DNA from: Treponema sp. UBA1226
Lineage (GTDB): Bacteria; Spirochaetota; Spirochaetia; Treponematales; Treponemataceae
NCBI GenBank assembly: GCA_002309195.1
Contig: DBWY01000004.1
Location: 53,710 to 86,208, forward strand
Direction: 5' to 3'
Length of the DNA: 32,499 nt
The translations under genes and the position numbers were made by a program. Each line of letters opens with the position of its first letter. Positions within the stretch are counted from its first letter, which is position 1. Positions 31,584 through 32,499 of this stretch are shown here, piece after piece. The notes below the pieces were generated by a model. The model saw only the letters and a list, made by a program, of their open reading frames with translations. It searched no databases and was not told the DNA's origin.

Positions 31584-32499
31584 GTGACCAATCTGTATTT
31601 CCAGAGTGGAAGAGTTTTTTGGGCACTGCAAGTGACACAGAAACTCAAAGTTTCATTAAATCGGTCGTAAAAAGATCAGGTGATGTCGTACCGTACGACA
31701 GGACAAAAATCGAAAAGGCAATCGGTAAAGCCATCGAAGCAATCGAAAAGTTTCCGGATCCGGAAAGAGCAAAAACTCTTACCGACTGCGTAGAAGAAAA
31801 AATCAGACTTCTGCTTGCAGGTCGCAGAGCTCACTCTATTCCTGCTATCGAAGAAATTCAGGACCTTGTAGAAAATGCATTAATCGAAAATCAGGAAGTA
31901 GACGTTGCTAAAGCATACATCCTTTACCGCGCAAGACACGAAGCCGTACGTGATGCAAAGAGCCTCATGCTCGACATCAACAAGACGATGGACGGCTACC
32001 TTGGACAGAGTGACTGGCGTGTAAACGAAAACGCAAACGTAAACTTCTCTCTTGGTGGACTTATCCTCCATAACTCAGGTGCAATCACAGCCAACTACTG
32101 GCTCAATAATATCTATTCAAAGGAAGTAAAAGAAGCTCACAAGACAGCAGCGTTCCACATCCATGACCTTTCTATGTTCTCGGGCTACTGTGCAGGATGG
32201 TCACTCCGTCAGTTAATCCAGGAAGGATTAGGCGGCGTTCCAGATAAGATTACATCAAGCCCTGCAACACATCTTTCTACACTTGTAAACCAGATTGTAA
32301 ATTTCTTAGGAATCATGCAGAACGAATGGGCTGGTGCTCAGGCATTCTCATCTTTTGATACATATCTTGCACCGTTTATCCGTGCAGACAAGCTCGACGA
32401 AAAACAGGTTCGCCAGTGCATCCAGAGTTACATCTATGGTGTAAACACACCAAGCCGCTGGGGTTCACAGGCACCGTTTACAAACATCACTCTTGACTG
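31580..32499 (+). CDS. nrdD: Anaerobic ribonucleoside-triphosphate reductase, N-terminal part (cut by window end)
   Basis: Glycyl-radical enzyme reducing ribonucleoside triphosphates to deoxy forms without oxygen. The ATG at 31580 overlaps the nrdR stop and has a very strong GGGAGGGGA ribosome binding site. The 306 visible codons hold an ATP-cone (~26-120: VVKRSGDVVPYDRTKIEKAI, VDVAKAYILYRARHE), which gives allosteric control by dATP/ATP, then the start of the catalytic barrel: VNENANVNFSLGGLILHNSG, AAFHIHDLSMFSGYCAGWS, GAQAFSSFDTYLAPFI and YGVNTPSRWGSQAPFTNITLD, all typical of NrdD. The remaining barrel, zinc site and glycyl radical loop are beyond the window, so activity cannot be checked. 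An activase (nrdG) would be expected nearby. The NrdR-box pair upstream links its expression to the dNTP pool. Confidence 0.95.
   Translation, partial: MSDQSVFPEWKSFLGTASDTETQSFIKSVVKRSGDVVPYDRTKIEKAIGKAIEAIEKFPDPERAKTLTDCVEEKIRLLLAGRRAHSIPAIEEIQDLVENALIENQEVDVAKAYILYRARHEAVRDAKSLMLDINKTMDGYLGQSDWRVNENANVNFSLGGLILHNSGAITANYWLNNIYSKEVKEAHKTAAFHIHDLSMFSGYCAGWSLRQLIQEGLGGVPDKITSSPATHLSTLVNQIVNFLGIMQNEWAGAQAFSSFDTYLAPFIRADKLDEKQVRQCIQSYIYGVNTPSRWGSQAPFTNITLD

Noticed and set aside
1..32499. CRISPR arrays, tRNA or rRNA genes, insertion sequences with inverted repeats
   Set aside because: Intergenic spaces are too short (none above about 165 bases) and none shows repeat-spacer structure, cloverleaf folding or terminal inverted repeats.

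Overview
The window reads as chromosomal DNA of a spirochete, most likely a host-associated, anaerobic Treponema. This rests on the moderately AT-rich composition, spirochete-style lipoprotein signals, a FecR-like protein and an OMP beside a receptor cyclase, a TPR/NHL/VWA periplasmic protein, a bactofilin, and anaerobic enzymes (HydF, NrdD). The genus call is an inference from gene content; no 16S gene is present. Coding density is very high, no gap reaches 300 bases, and I see no tRNA, rRNA, CRISPR array or intact mobile element.

Layout. (1) 1-219: 3' end of a PD-(D/E)XK (Rpn-type) transposase-like gene. (2) 235-3592, minus: two secreted lipoproteins, one with an FGE-sulfatase (SUMF1) domain and one with an InlB-type repeat plus right-handed beta-helix. 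(3) 3631-9993, minus: overlapping genes for a class III adenylate/guanylate cyclase, a FecR + fibronectin-like repeat protein, and a small Ig-like/beta-barrel envelope protein. (4) 10075-13684, minus: four overlapping genes, bactofilin, periplasmic TPR protein, MtaB tRNA methylthiotransferase and HydF. (5) 13751-15879, minus: dapB and lysC of the aspartate/lysine pathway. (6) 15977-24256, plus: a polytopic membrane protein followed with zero spacing by a 2,069-codon reading frame that joins a complete DNA polymerase IV (DinB) to a signal sequence and a very large outer-membrane-type protein. (7) 24301-29172, minus: NHL/VWA protein, TPR protein, SurE and a galactokinase-like GHMP kinase. (8) 29336-32499, plus: Lnt, then nrdR and nrdD (cut by the window end).

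The most striking observation is the dinB-OMP fusion. Polymerase residues are intact, the polymerase ends where DinB proteins normally end, and the next codons encode a Sec-type signal sequence followed by a protein ending in the aromatic terminus of outer-membrane barrels. No ATG, GTG or usable TTG start lies near the junction in any frame. Either a polyprotein is made and cut by signal peptidase, or a stop/start pair has been lost by mutation or assembly error.

A second pattern is promoter placement. Several genes (lnt, cyclase, bactofilin, possibly the 15977 gene, lysC and the galK-like gene) have sigma-70-like promoters whose -10 box ends only 6-11 bases before the start codon, with no Shine-Dalgarno sequence, which predicts leaderless or nearly leaderless mRNAs. 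Others (the FGE lipoprotein, nrdR) have ordinary leaders with ribosome binding sites. The nrdR-nrdD promoter carries two NrdR-box-like elements sharing an identical 10-base core in opposite orientation, so the operon is probably self-regulated.
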